From: CAIVAT01 sp964473485
Lineage (GTDB): Bacteria; Bacteroidota; Bacteroidia; Bacteroidales; FEN-979
Direction of reading: 5' to 3'
Assembly (NCBI GenBank): GCA_964473485.1
Contig: CAYYPH010000020.1
Coordinates: 1 to 64,000, forward strand
Length of the DNA: 64,000 nucleotides
Shown piece by piece: positions 1 through 8,349 of the stretch. The notes below the pieces were generated by a model. It did no database searches. It worked only from the letters and a program-made list of their open reading frames with translations, and had not been told where the DNA came from. Positions within the stretch are counted from its first letter, which is position 1. Every line of letters starts with the position of its first letter. Position numbers and translations under genes: made by a program.

Positions 1-135
1 TGGGACCCCGTCGGGGTAGTGGGACCCCGTCGGGGTGGTGGGACCCCGTCGGGGTAGTGGGACCCCGTCGGGGTGGTGGGACCCCGTCGGGGTAGTGGGA
101 CCCCGTCGGGGTGGGGGGACCCCGTCGGGGTGGGG
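1..135. repeat. 19-bp tandem repeat array with a 38-bp super-period
   Basis: Seven head-to-tail copies of a 19-bp unit built on GGGACCCCGTCGGGGT fill the left edge of the window, so the array probably continues outside it. Unit ends alternate between TAG and TGG for the first six copies, giving a 38-bp higher-order period; the seventh copy ends TGG. Each unit can fold as a short hairpin (ACCCC, loop GTC, GGGGT). The array runs directly into the stop codon of the minus-strand gene that follows. One single copy with a similar right flank (ggggtggggt then taaaac or taaac) occurs at 23300, also just after a gene's stop codon. There are no spacers, so this is not a CRISPR array. Confidence 0.9.
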
Positions 136-486
136 TTAAACTTTAGTGCGGTGGAACAGGGTAGGAAGAAGAACCTGATCGAAGAGGAAGGTGAAGAAGA
201 TTGCGGCACCGACGGTGGCAACAGGTTTCCAGCATGCAAGCACCGAATCGAGGATCGATTGCTGCGGTGGACCGGTGAAGAAAAGGATCGTCACCAAAAG
301 GGCAAGTGTAGCCAGCACGATGCCGACTTTCAGTCCGAACGACAAGAGAAGATCCTGCCAGGCCAGCTTCTTTTCGAGTTTGCTGACCAAGCGCGATGAA
401 AACCAATCCGGAATGGGGTCGCCGGGGAATTCCCTGAAAGCTTCTTCCATCAGGTCGTCGAGCGGATTATCCTTTTTGCTTATCAT
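136..486 (-). CDS. Small two-helix membrane protein downstream of an ECF sigma factor (possible anti-sigma partner)
   Basis: This 116-residue protein has a charged N-terminus (residues 1-45) followed by two hydrophobic segments at roughly 48-70 and 88-108. It lies 31 bp downstream of the sigma-factor gene on the same strand, so the two are probably co-transcribed. That position and the cytosolic-head-plus-membrane layout suggest a membrane-anchored regulator of the sigma factor. No zinc-binding anti-sigma (ZAS) His/Cys motif is visible, so the anti-sigma role is inference from position only. Its stop codon touches the 19-bp repeat array. Confidence 0.7.
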   Translation of the reverse strand: MISKKDNPLDDLMEEAFREFPGDPIPDWFSSRLVSKLEKKLAWQDLLLSFGLKVGIVLATLALLVTILFFTGPPQQSILDSVLACWKPVATVGAAIFFTFLFDQVLLPTLFHRTKV

Positions 487-517
487 GGTACAAAAATATT
501 AAAAATCAACTTCCCTC

Positions 518-1087
518 CTATTCAAATAAAACCGTCCGGATATCAGGGATGATGCTCACCATCTTATCCTGGATGATCTGGCGGCCGCGGTTGAGGTAAC
601 TTTTTACGGTCCCTTCTGGCATACCGGTTATCTCCGTAATCTCCTGGTAACAGAACCCCTCCAGGTAAAAAAGGGTTACTACCGTCCGGTACTGCAAGGG
701 CATCGCCTCTATTATCCTGTGAACCAGCTGTTTCAGTACCATTCTGTCGTAATTGACCACCTTCTGCGGAATATCCACCTCTGCCAGCATCGATGGCGTG
801 TACTCCTCCATCATCAGCTCCTGGCGGTGGTAGCGCTTCCTGATATGATCGATGCAGCCGTGATATGCGATCGAACCGATCCACGTGGAGAGCTTCGAGT
901 CGCCCCTGAAACGGCCCATATCCCTGTACACCCTTAGAAAAATCTCCTGCGAAAGGTCTTCGGCATCACGCCGGTCGACCATGCGCGACACGATATGCCA
1001 TACCAGGTTCTTGTATTTATCCACCAGGAACCTGAATGCATTCGTATTGCCATCCTTCACACGGGCTACCAGTTCTGCATCTTCCAT
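518..1087 (-). CDS. RNA polymerase sigma factor, ECF / sigma-70 family
   Basis: The protein shows the two conserved ECF regions: region 2 at about residues 5-75 (AFRFLVDKYKNLVW, then DAEDLSQEIFLRVYRD) and region 4 near the C-terminus (LPLQYRT-like segment, then EITGMPEGTVKSYLNRGR, the -35-binding helix-turn-helix). Length is about 189 residues, normal for the family. The open frame continues upstream to 1216, but that extension is unlike sigma factors and would overlap the start of the divergent gene at 1208; the ATG giving MEDAELVARV is the natural start. ECF sigma factors redirect RNA polymerase to a small regulon, often including their own operon; the two small membrane proteins on either side are likely members. 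The trigger cannot be read from the sequence. Confidence 0.93.
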   Translation of the reverse strand: MEDAELVARVKDGNTNAFRFLVDKYKNLVWHIVSRMVDRRDAEDLSQEIFLRVYRDMGRFRGDSKLSTWIGSIAYHGCIDHIRKRYHRQELMMEEYTPSMLAEVDIPQKVVNYDRMVLKQLVHRIIEAMPLQYRTVVTLFYLEGFCYQEITEITGMPEGTVKSYLNRGRQIIQDKMVSIIPDIRTVLFE

Positions 1088-1112
1088 CGGATCATTGGGC
1101 GCACAAAAACAA

Positions 1113-1160
1113 AAAAGGTTGCAATCCTGCGAAAAAAAAACCACCTGTCTGCAACCTTTT
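1113..1160. promoter_or_regulatory. 11-bp perfect inverted repeat in a divergent promoter region
   Basis: AAAAGGTTGCA (1113-1123) is mirrored exactly by TGCAACCTTTT (1150-1160), with 26 bp between, in the gap between the sigma factor and the divergent membrane-protein gene. The symmetry would suit a dimeric repressor or a promoter pair read by the sigma factor itself. No binding protein can be named. Confidence 0.5.
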
Positions 1161-1207
1161 CGCCATTGCTCCGACAAATGGTCAGATTCATTTAAAAATT
1201 TACAGCC

Positions 1208-1564
1208 ATGATGCAAGATGCTTTAATAGTCGCAATTGTTTTTTTCGGGATCTACCACCTGATAAAGATGTTCACTGATTTTTTACTGAGACGGAAGATC
1301 ATCAAGGCCGGTCACATCGAAAAGGCCGGTATCCTCGATCCGGTGTCAGCCATCAGCGAGGAAAACAAATATCCGACCCTTAAATGGGGCCTGGTGTCAC
1401 TGATGGCCGGAGCCGGCCTGATCCTGATCGACCTTCTGTACCAGGGTGGCCGTATTGAGTGGGTGAAGGAGTACAATGCACTCCTCCCCTTCGGTATTGA
1501 ACTGGTATTTATCGCTTCGGGGTTCCTGATCTATTTCTTCATCGTGAACGCCAGGAAGCGTTAA
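1208..1564 (+). CDS. Small membrane protein, DUF6249-like
   Basis: This 118-residue protein has an N-terminal hydrophobic segment (about 5-25), a basic stretch (RRKIIKAGHIEKAG), then two more hydrophobic segments (about 58-78 and 92-112). The order helix, RRKxI-x-G linker, two helices resembles the DUF6249 family of Bacteroidota, whose members often sit beside ECF sigma factors; the family assignment is from memory of the pattern. It is divergent from the sigma factor and shares its regulatory gap. Two adjacent ATG codons (1208 and 1211) are both possible starts. The 3' end overlaps the convergent UvrA-like gene by 26 bp. Confidence 0.75.
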   Translation: MMQDALIVAIVFFGIYHLIKMFTDFLLRRKIIKAGHIEKAGILDPVSAISEENKYPTLKWGLVSLMAGAGLILIDLLYQGGRIEWVKEYNALLPFGIELVFIASGFLIYFFIVNARKR

Positions 1565-4500
1565 GGAGAAACCCTCCCGCTTCGCCGCCCCCGGGGCCGA
1601 GTTCCACCACGAAGCCGGCGCTTCGGGTCATAACAGGGTCGTGTTCGATCATGATCACCGTGTGGCCCTGACCCGAAAGCCTGTCAAACACGCGTATCAG
1701 GCGATCGCAGTCGTAAGGATGAAGGCCTGTGGAAGGTTCGTCGAAAAGATAAAGCGACGGACTTTTCACGGGCCTCATAATTTCTGTCGAAAGATGTAGC
1801 CGCTGGGCTTCTCCGCCCGAAAGTGTATTGAGTGGCTGACCCAATTCCAGGTACCCGAGTCCTGTTTCGTCAAGCAGGCTGAGTGTGCGGATGATAACAG
1901 GGTAACCGGAAAAGAAGGCTGCTGCTTCGCTTATGGTCAGGCTGAGAATATCGCCCATGTGTTTTCCTTGCATTTTCACCCTTAGAACATCATCGCGGTA
2001 TCGCATTCCTCCGCAACCTTCACAGCGAACCACAATATCCGGAAGAATGTCCATGCTGGTCCTTACCTGTCCCGAACCTTCGCACCGGGGGCACTGTCCA
2101 TCGCGGTTCAGATAAGAAAAATGGCTGGGTTTGAACCCGGCTTCGACAGCAGCCGGCTGAGCTGCCATCACTTCGCGGATAAACTCCAGAACCCCGGTAT
2201 AGGTGGCCACCGATGCCTGTGCATTGGTAAATTCGTTTTTCCGCTCAACAGTGATGATCCTGCCGAACTGTTTCAAACCGTCGATCGACCGGCAACCCAC
2301 GGGAGACCCTGCAACCGCCGACCGGTAAAGGGTATCGAACACAAGGCTCGATTTACCGCTTCCCGACACCCCGGTCACCGCGGTGACGCATCCCGCCGGA
2401 ATCTCAAGGTCGAATCCTTTGAGGTTGTGGATGTCGGCCCCCGAAATCCTGATCCAACCCTTTATCGCGGCTTCATGAATCCCGCCAGGTATTGCCTTAT
2501 CATGATCATCCCTCTCACCAACCACCATTGGACCCGGGTCATGTCTGCCCTCGGGCCGACAATCCTGAACCTGCGTTGTCTGGTCTGCAAACTGATCATC
2601 TCTGCCGGTTGTTAGTGCCCTTGCATTTTCACCTTCCGTAACCAATCGTTTTGCCTTCAGCAACGCTTGCCCGGTCAGTGAAGCGGAGTTATGCATGATA
2701 GAAGCCGGGTGGCCCTCCGCCACCGCGGTACCGCCATACCGGCCCGCACCGGGACCGAGATCGATGACATGATCGGCCTGCTGGATCACCTCCGGGTCGT
2801 GTTCGACCAGGATCACCGTATTCCCGGCATCACGCAAAGCCAGCAAATGCACCATCATTTTTTGAATATCGGAAGGATGCAGTCCGGCCGAAGGTTCGTC
2901 GAGCACATAGGTAATGCCGGTTAGCCCCGACCTTATCAGCGATGCCAGCTTGACACGTCTGGCCTCGCCGGAGGAGATGCTGTCGAACGTCCTGCTCACC
3001 GACAGGTAGGACAGGCCAAGGTCGTTGAGCAGGGTAAGCCGGGCTGTTATTTCAGGCATGAGGTGCCGGAGAACGATCTGATGCAGTGTTCCGTCGACCT
3101 TGAGAGAAGAAAAAAAGGCGACCGATTCGCCGATGGTCAGGCCGGAGAGTTCGCTGATGGTCAGTTCCCCGACCCTGAACTGCAATGCCTCCTCACAGAG
3201 CCGGGTGCCGGCGCATCCGGCGCAAATCTTATCCGTCATTACGTTCAGCATGCTTTCGCCGCGGTGATCGGCATGCTTGCGTGCGTATTCGGCCTCCACC
3301 AGCGCAGTCAAACCTTCCCACCTGCCGGTGAACCTGTGTTCGCCTGTCCGCTCCCCTCTTTTGTACTCCCATACTACCGCGTACTGCTCATCTCCCGTTC
3401 CATCCATCACCATCGCCCTGGACCGGTCGTCAAGTTCATCCCAGGGCACCGAAAAGTCGATGCCATGCCTGGTACCCACGGCCCTGATCACGGCAACATA
3501 TTGCCCGAAACGATCGCCGTAAAACTTCCCGGTGCGTGTTCCTTCCATGGCGCCGCCGACAATCGGCATGAAAGGATGGGTGACGAGCTTTGCCGGATCG
3601 CAAACGGTAACCCTTCCGAGTCCTGAACAGGCAGGACATGCGCCATGCCGGTGATTGAAGGAAAAGAGGCTCGATAGCACTTCGTGGTCGCCACCGATCC
3701 GTGCATACAACAAGCGGTAAAGGTCATAAATGCCGGTAATCGTTCCCACCGTCGACCGGGGCGATGAGGCGCCGGTAGACTGTTCGAGCGCAAGGGTCGG
3801 CGTGAGACCCTCTATGCTCTCCGACTCCGGTTTTTCACGCAGGCCGGCACGCATCCTCACATAGGCCGAAAAAGCATCCATGAAACGGTTCTGCGCCTCG
3901 GCATGAATGGTGTCGAAGGCCAGCGACGACTTCCCGCTCCCCGAGATCCCGGTGACCACAGTGATGCGGTTATGGGGAATGGTCAGATTAAGTCCCCTGA
4001 GGTTATGGGTGCTGACGCCGGCCAGGGTTATCTTTTCAACCGGAACCGCTGCCTTTGCTTCGTTTTCCTCCTGTGCAGACAAGGCTTGGTGCATTCGGTG
4101 TCTGATTGCCGTGTGTTCACGAAACACCGAACCCGTGGCTGACCCTTCGCAACTGATGATGTCGCGGAGCGTTCCCGCGGTCACGACCGTCCCTCCATTC
4201 TCTCCGGCGCCCGGACCCAGGTCGATAATGTGTCGGGCCGCAGCAATGACCGCCGGATGATGTTCGATGACGACAACCGTATGACCCTGCCCGACCAGAT
4301 TCTGCAGGGCCTTCAACAGCATACCGACATCCGCGTCGTGCAATCCGGTGGTGGGTTCATCCATAACGAAAAGAGTGTGGGGCGACTGCGGTTTGGCCAG
4401 TTCAAAAGCCAGTTTGATACGCTGGGATTCTCCTCCGCTCAGCGTCGACGAGCGCTGACCCAGCGTAAGGTAACCCAGCCCGAGGTCGTCGAGGATCGTA

Positions 4501-6785
4501 AGGTACCTGACAATCTTAGGTTCATGCCTGAAAAAGTCCATCGCCTCCTGCACGGTCATCGCGAGTACCTCCGAGATGTTCTTCCCATCGCTCACCCCGA
4601 GGGTCGCCTCATCGAACCGGCGCCCTTCGCAGGCTTCACACAACACCTCCACCGTTCCCATAAAATGCATGCCGATCTGCTGGTAACCGGCTCCTTCGCA
4701 GGCTTCGCAACGGCCGCCCGGAGTGTTGAAGGAGAACCGGCTTTTGTCGAAACCCCGGGCTACTGCCTCCGGCAGTCTGGAAAAATAATCGCGGATGTGG
4801 TCGAACATTCCGGTGTAGGTGGCCGGATTGCTGCGCGGCGTCTTGCCGATCGGCGACTGATCGACCGTGATCAGCTTCCTTAGCGGTTCCCAACCCGTGA
4901 TCGAACGACATTTTCCAGACAGGTCATCCGGGCTGTCGGGAAGCGACCCGAGACTGCCGACCAGCACACCGAAGGCAAGGGATGATTTTCCGGCTCCCGA
5001 AACCCCCGTGATCACGTTCAGTGCGTTCAGTCTGAAAGAAACATCAATATTTTTAAGATTATTGATACAGGCGCCCCTGATCGTCAGCGACTCCTCCCCC
5101 CTCCCGGCCATGCCGGCTTCCGCGACGACGGTCGTCATTACGGTTTCTGCGCTTTGCCGCTCAGCATCCGGTGATGTCGCCTTTCCTCCGTTGCTCTCCC
5201 GGTTCCCGGATGCTAACAGGCCCTTCCCCGTTTCAGTGGTCGCAGCATCGATGGCAACCGCGGCAGTTGAGGGTTTCACCAGGGCTGTAAGGGTTTTGCT
5301 TTTGGCCATTATATGAGAGGGTACCCCTGCCATACCGGATACGGGACCGTTATAGATCACCTCTCCACCCTGCAGCCCGGGGCCCGGCCCAATGTCGATC
5401 AGCCAGTCGGCGTGGGCTACGAACGAAAGGTCGTGTTCAACCACGATGACCGTGTTACCCCGGTCGCGGATGGTTTTGAGCACCCCGGCCAGGCTCTCCG
5501 TTTCGGTGGGGTGCAACCCGATGGATGGCTCATCGAAAACGAAGATCATGCCCGACAGGTCGATCCCGGCAATAGAGGCAAGCCGCAGACGCTGCGATTC
5601 GCCTCCCGACAGCGAGGCCGACTCCCTGGCAATGGTCAGGTGACCCAGGCCAAGCCGGGTAAGCATTGCGGCCTGGCTTTTTACCTTTTCGATAACAGGG
5701 GCGGCGGTTTCACGGTATATGTCGCGAATGTCAAGGCCCTCGAGCGTAACGCCCAGAGTATCGAGCGGAATGCTGGCCAGCGCCGTGACGGACCGGCCTC
5801 CGATCGTCACCGACAAGGCGCGTTCATTCAGCCTGCTGCCGTGGCACGATTGGCAGGGCCTCGTTCTTACGAAACGGAGGATATTTTTGTTGCGGTCGCG
5901 CTGGAGAATGGCCTCCATTACCGGCAATATCCCCTTGTAAAAGCCAAGCTCCCTGGGTTTTGCCGTGATGCCACTCCATTTCATCCGCGACTCAAGCGGG
6001 TGTTTGCCGTATGGAATTTCAATCTTATCGCTCCCGAAAAGTACGATTTGTTTCTGATCGCCGGTGAGCTCGCGCCACGGAATATCCACACTGAACCCTT
6101 CGGCCCGGCATACCTGGTCGAGCACCTCCATGGTGACCTGCGAATAGATGATGTAGCCGTTGGGAGTGGTGATCCTGAGCGCTCCTTCGCGCAGGGTCCT
6201 GTTTTCATCGGCAATGAGGAGGAGGGGATCGAGGAAATCCTCAACGCCGAGTCCCTTGCATGCCGGGCAGGCGCCTTCAGGTGAATTGAACGAAAAGAGA
6301 CCTCGGCTGATCTTAACGCCCCGGTCCGACCCATCGGCCTCCCCGGCGCGGGCAAAAAGAAGCCTGAGCAGGTCGTAAATACCAGTGATGGTGCCCACGG
6401 TCGATCGCGGACCGGCCACAACCGATTTCTGGTCGAGCGCCACGGCGGGCGAGAGTCCGTAAATACGGTCTACGGCGGGTTTCGCCATCTTCCCCATGAA
6501 CTGCCTGGCGAAGCCTGAAAAGGAACCCAGGTAACGGGTCTCAGCCTCGCGGTATAAAACGTCGAATACCAGCGATGATTTCCCCGATCCCGACACCCCC
6601 GTTACCATGATCAGCCGGTTTTTGGGAAATTCAAGACTCACCGAACGCAGGTTATGCTCCGTAGCGTTGTGTATCGTGATGGCCTGGCCTGTCACCTTTT
6701 GCAATTTTCCGGCAAAAGTAGAGAATCCCCGGTTTTTGTATGCCGTAGAATGAAAATTGCTACTTTTACGATGCAAATCAATCAT
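1539..6785 (-). CDS. uvrA: Double-length UvrA-like ATPase with four ABC modules (UvrA2-type tandem fusion)
   Basis: UvrA is the DNA-damage recognition ATPase of nucleotide excision repair and normally has two ABC modules in about 940 residues. This chain has 1748 residues and four. P-loops lie near residues 63, 594, 946 and 1472; signature motifs near 392 (LSGGESQR), 782 (LSGGESQR), 1269 (degenerate ISSGEARR) and 1654 (LSGGEAQR). Zinc-finger cysteines occur as CPAC...CQSC and CEAC...CEAC in the first half and CPAC...CAGC and CPRC...CEGC in the second. Between TVGTITGIYDL and FSFN there is room for only about 20-30 residues, so the UvrB-binding domain of classical UvrA is missing in both halves, as in UvrA2 proteins. 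Homology starts near residue 31 (VTGQAITIHN), so a GTG at 6695 is a serious alternative start. A role in tolerance of DNA-binding drugs or in UvrB-independent lesion handling is inference. Confidence 0.93.
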   Translation of the reverse strand: MIDLHRKSSNFHSTAYKNRGFSTFAGKLQKVTGQAITIHNATEHNLRSVSLEFPKNRLIMVTGVSGSGKSSLVFDVLYREAETRYLGSFSGFARQFMGKMAKPAVDRIYGLSPAVALDQKSVVAGPRSTVGTITGIYDLLRLLFARAGEADGSDRGVKISRGLFSFNSPEGACPACKGLGVEDFLDPLLLIADENRTLREGALRITTPNGYIIYSQVTMEVLDQVCRAEGFSVDIPWRELTGDQKQIVLFGSDKIEIPYGKHPLESRMKWSGITAKPRELGFYKGILPVMEAILQRDRNKNILRFVRTRPCQSCHGSRLNERALSVTIGGRSVTALASIPLDTLGVTLEGLDIRDIYRETAAPVIEKVKSQAAMLTRLGLGHLTIARESASLSGGESQRLRLASIAGIDLSGMIFVFDEPSIGLHPTETESLAGVLKTIRDRGNTVIVVEHDLSFVAHADWLIDIGPGPGLQGGEVIYNGPVSGMAGVPSHIMAKSKTLTALVKPSTAAVAIDAATTETGKGLLASGNRESNGGKATSPDAERQSAETVMTTVVAEAGMAGRGEESLTIRGACINNLKNIDVSFRLNALNVITGVSGAGKSSLAFGVLVGSLGSLPDSPDDLSGKCRSITGWEPLRKLITVDQSPIGKTPRSNPATYTGMFDHIRDYFSRLPEAVARGFDKSRFSFNTPGGRCEACEGAGYQQIGMHFMGTVEVLCEACEGRRFDEATLGVSDGKNISEVLAMTVQEAMDFFRHEPKIVRYLTILDDLGLGYLTLGQRSSTLSGGESQRIKLAFELAKPQSPHTLFVMDEPTTGLHDADVGMLLKALQNLVGQGHTVVVIEHHPAVIAAARHIIDLGPGAGENGGTVVTAGTLRDIISCEGSATGSVFREHTAIRHRMHQALSAQEENEAKAAVPVEKITLAGVSTHNLRGLNLTIPHNRITVVTGISGSGKSSLAFDTIHAEAQNRFMDAFSAYVRMRAGLREKPESESIEGLTPTLALEQSTGASSPRSTVGTITGIYDLYRLLYARIGGDHEVLSSLFSFNHRHGACPACSGLGRVTVCDPAKLVTHPFMPIVGGAMEGTRTGKFYGDRFGQYVAVIRAVGTRHGIDFSVPWDELDDRSRAMVMDGTGDEQYAVVWEYKRGERTGEHRFTGRWEGLTALVEAEYARKHADHRGESMLNVMTDKICAGCAGTRLCEEALQFRVGELTISELSGLTIGESVAFFSSLKVDGTLHQIVLRHLMPEITARLTLLNDLGLSYLSVSRTFDSISSGEARRVKLASLIRSGLTGITYVLDEPSAGLHPSDIQKMMVHLLALRDAGNTVILVEHDPEVIQQADHVIDLGPGAGRYGGTAVAEGHPASIMHNSASLTGQALLKAKRLVTEGENARALTTGRDDQFADQTTQVQDCRPEGRHDPGPMVVGERDDHDKAIPGGIHEAAIKGWIRISGADIHNLKGFDLEIPAGCVTAVTGVSGSGKSSLVFDTLYRSAVAGSPVGCRSIDGLKQFGRIITVERKNEFTNAQASVATYTGVLEFIREVMAAQPAAVEAGFKPSHFSYLNRDGQCPRCEGSGQVRTSMDILPDIVVRCEGCGGMRYRDDVLRVKMQGKHMGDILSLTISEAAAFFSGYPVIIRTLSLLDETGLGYLELGQPLNTLSGGEAQRLHLSTEIMRPVKSPSLYLFDEPSTGLHPYDCDRLIRVFDRLSGQGHTVIMIEHDPVMTRSAGFVVELGPGGGEAGGFLLNASWRSR
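6713..6720 (-). promoter_or_regulatory. Candidate -7 box for the UvrA-like gene
   Basis: On the minus strand this reads TACTTTTG, a full match to the Bacteroidota -7 consensus TAnnTTTG. It lies inside the first codons of the longest reading of the UvrA-like gene and upstream of the GTG at 6695 where homology begins, which supports the shorter start. No clear -33 TTTG is seen. Confidence 0.35.
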
Positions 6786-6815
6786 TCAATCATTCAATCA
6801 ATCAATCATTCATTA
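6779..6815. repeat. Short ATCA/ATTC tandem run between divergent genes
   Basis: The gap between the UvrA-like gene and the divergent thioredoxin-like gene consists of tcaatcatt / atcaatca words in tandem. The same words recur at 23345, 33985, 39190, 49135 and 63076. Confidence 0.7.
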
Positions 6816-8243
6816 ATGACCACCCGTCTCTTCCTCCTTCTCTGCCTGCTCCTTGTTGCCGGCATTTTGCCGGCACAAAAGCGGGAAGTCACCGTTACAA
6901 TCCGGCTCAGGGGTGTCTACGACAGCAAGGTGAGCCTGCTTGGCCTCACCGAAGCAAGGCTGTTCAAACCATTTGCCGAGATCGACAGGGTGGGCAACGG
7001 CGAAACGGCCGTCCTGACCGTGCCGGCCGATCGCCTTCCGGGCGAATTTGTGTTACGGTTCGACTACCGGAAAACCGAAGAGTCGACCCCCTACCCTTCC
7101 GAGCGCTATTTTTTCCTCAACGACCAGGATGTCGATTTCAGCGTTAGTCCGGAGTACTGCAACAACCCCGACAGTTCCTTTTTCGGCAACGGGGAGCGCG
7201 AAAACGCTGCATATGCGGCATTTTCTGAGGAAAACGCCGGCAGGAAGGAGGTCATCGGCCTGCTGCAGAACCTTCTCATGAACTATGACGATACGGCATC
7301 GGCGTTTTACCGGATGGGCATCGCCGAATATGAAAAACGGAGGAATAGTTACAACGAATGGCTGAAGGAGCAGGCAAAGAAAGACAGGAAACTATTCGTA
7401 AGTGCATTGTATCCGTTTCAGCAGATCCCCGATATCTCCTTCACCGGAACTGCACCGGAACGCCTCCACAGCCTCATCGGACATTACCTCGACGGCATCG
7501 ACTTCGACAACCCGTTGATAATCAGACTTTCGGCCATGAACAAATGGATGGATGGATACGTGAACCTATACGGTCAGCAGGCCACGACCATCGCGCAGCG
7601 CGATTCGCTGTTCCCCCTGGCGGGCCGCACGGCCATCGAAAAAGCAAGGAAGGGTCATCCGCTGGTTTACGGGTGGATGGTCGATTATTTTTACCGGGGA
7701 TATGAGGCCAATGGCATCGATGCGGGGATGAAGATCCTGGAACCTTACCTTGACGACCCGAAATGCCTGACATCGAAGCGACTGGAGATCGGGCGCAGGC
7801 TCGAAGGGATGAAGACGCTGGTAGCCGGCAGCAAGGCCCCCGAATTTCTGCTGAAGGACAACACCGGCGAAAACTTTGCGCTCTATCCCTACAATCCCGG
7901 CACGAAATACATCCTGTTGCTTTTCTGGGCCGCGGGATGCAGCCATTGTGCCGAAACCGTCGGGGTGCTTTATCCCTGGTCGCGCCAGAATGGGCCGGGC
8001 AAAAAGGTCAGTATCGTGGCCATCAGTATGGATGATTCGGAAAACGACATCAAGTCGTGGCGTGAAAAGATCAAAGGGCTGGAAGGGTGGAAACACCTGA
8101 ACGCCCCGGAGGGTGTCCGCAGCAAGGTGGCGGCCGACTATTTCATCCTCTCCACGCCTGTCATGATCCTGCTGGATGCCGGAACGAAGGAGGTGGTGGC
8201 AACGCCCGACACCCCGAAGGCGCTGGTCAGGATCGTTGAATGA
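6816..8243 (+). CDS. Exported TlpA-like thioredoxin-domain protein
   Basis: The 475-residue protein begins with a Sec signal peptide (hydrophobic LFLLLCLLLVAGIL, cleavage near PAQ). The middle (about 25-340) resembles the helical/DUF4369-like N-terminal regions of Bacteroidota thiol-disulfide proteins. The C-terminal thioredoxin fold carries the redox motif FWAAGCSHCAE (Cys375 and Cys378) and a cis-proline in LSTPVMILLD. Such proteins act in the periplasm as disulfide reductases, for example in cytochrome c maturation; a cytochrome c gene lies 1.6 kb downstream, which fits but does not prove a link. The ATG at 6816 was chosen because it opens the signal peptide; the open frame continues upstream into the UvrA-like gene. 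Confidence 0.88.
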   Translation: MTTRLFLLLCLLLVAGILPAQKREVTVTIRLRGVYDSKVSLLGLTEARLFKPFAEIDRVGNGETAVLTVPADRLPGEFVLRFDYRKTEESTPYPSERYFFLNDQDVDFSVSPEYCNNPDSSFFGNGERENAAYAAFSEENAGRKEVIGLLQNLLMNYDDTASAFYRMGIAEYEKRRNSYNEWLKEQAKKDRKLFVSALYPFQQIPDISFTGTAPERLHSLIGHYLDGIDFDNPLIIRLSAMNKWMDGYVNLYGQQATTIAQRDSLFPLAGRTAIEKARKGHPLVYGWMVDYFYRGYEANGIDAGMKILEPYLDDPKCLTSKRLEIGRRLEGMKTLVAGSKAPEFLLKDNTGENFALYPYNPGTKYILLLFWAAGCSHCAETVGVLYPWSRQNGPGKKVSIVAISMDDSENDIKSWREKIKGLEGWKHLNAPEGVRSKVAADYFILSTPVMILLDAGTKEVVATPDTPKALVRIVE

Positions 8244-8349
8244 TCAGACGGTCGCCACCTCAGCAGCCGATGGTCGAAAGCAACGCCTGCCGCGTACACT
8301 GGAAGCAGTGCAATTGTTTGAATACGCAGCAACCAGAAAAAAAAAGAAG

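Noticed and set aside
1..135. CRISPR array
   Set aside because: Units are contiguous with no unique spacers and no cas genes lie nearby; the same holds for the arrays at 24561, 49132 and 63076.
5313..6284. Plus-strand frame of 323 codons opposite the UvrA-like gene
   Set aside because: Shadow of a motif-rich coding strand; contains no family pattern.
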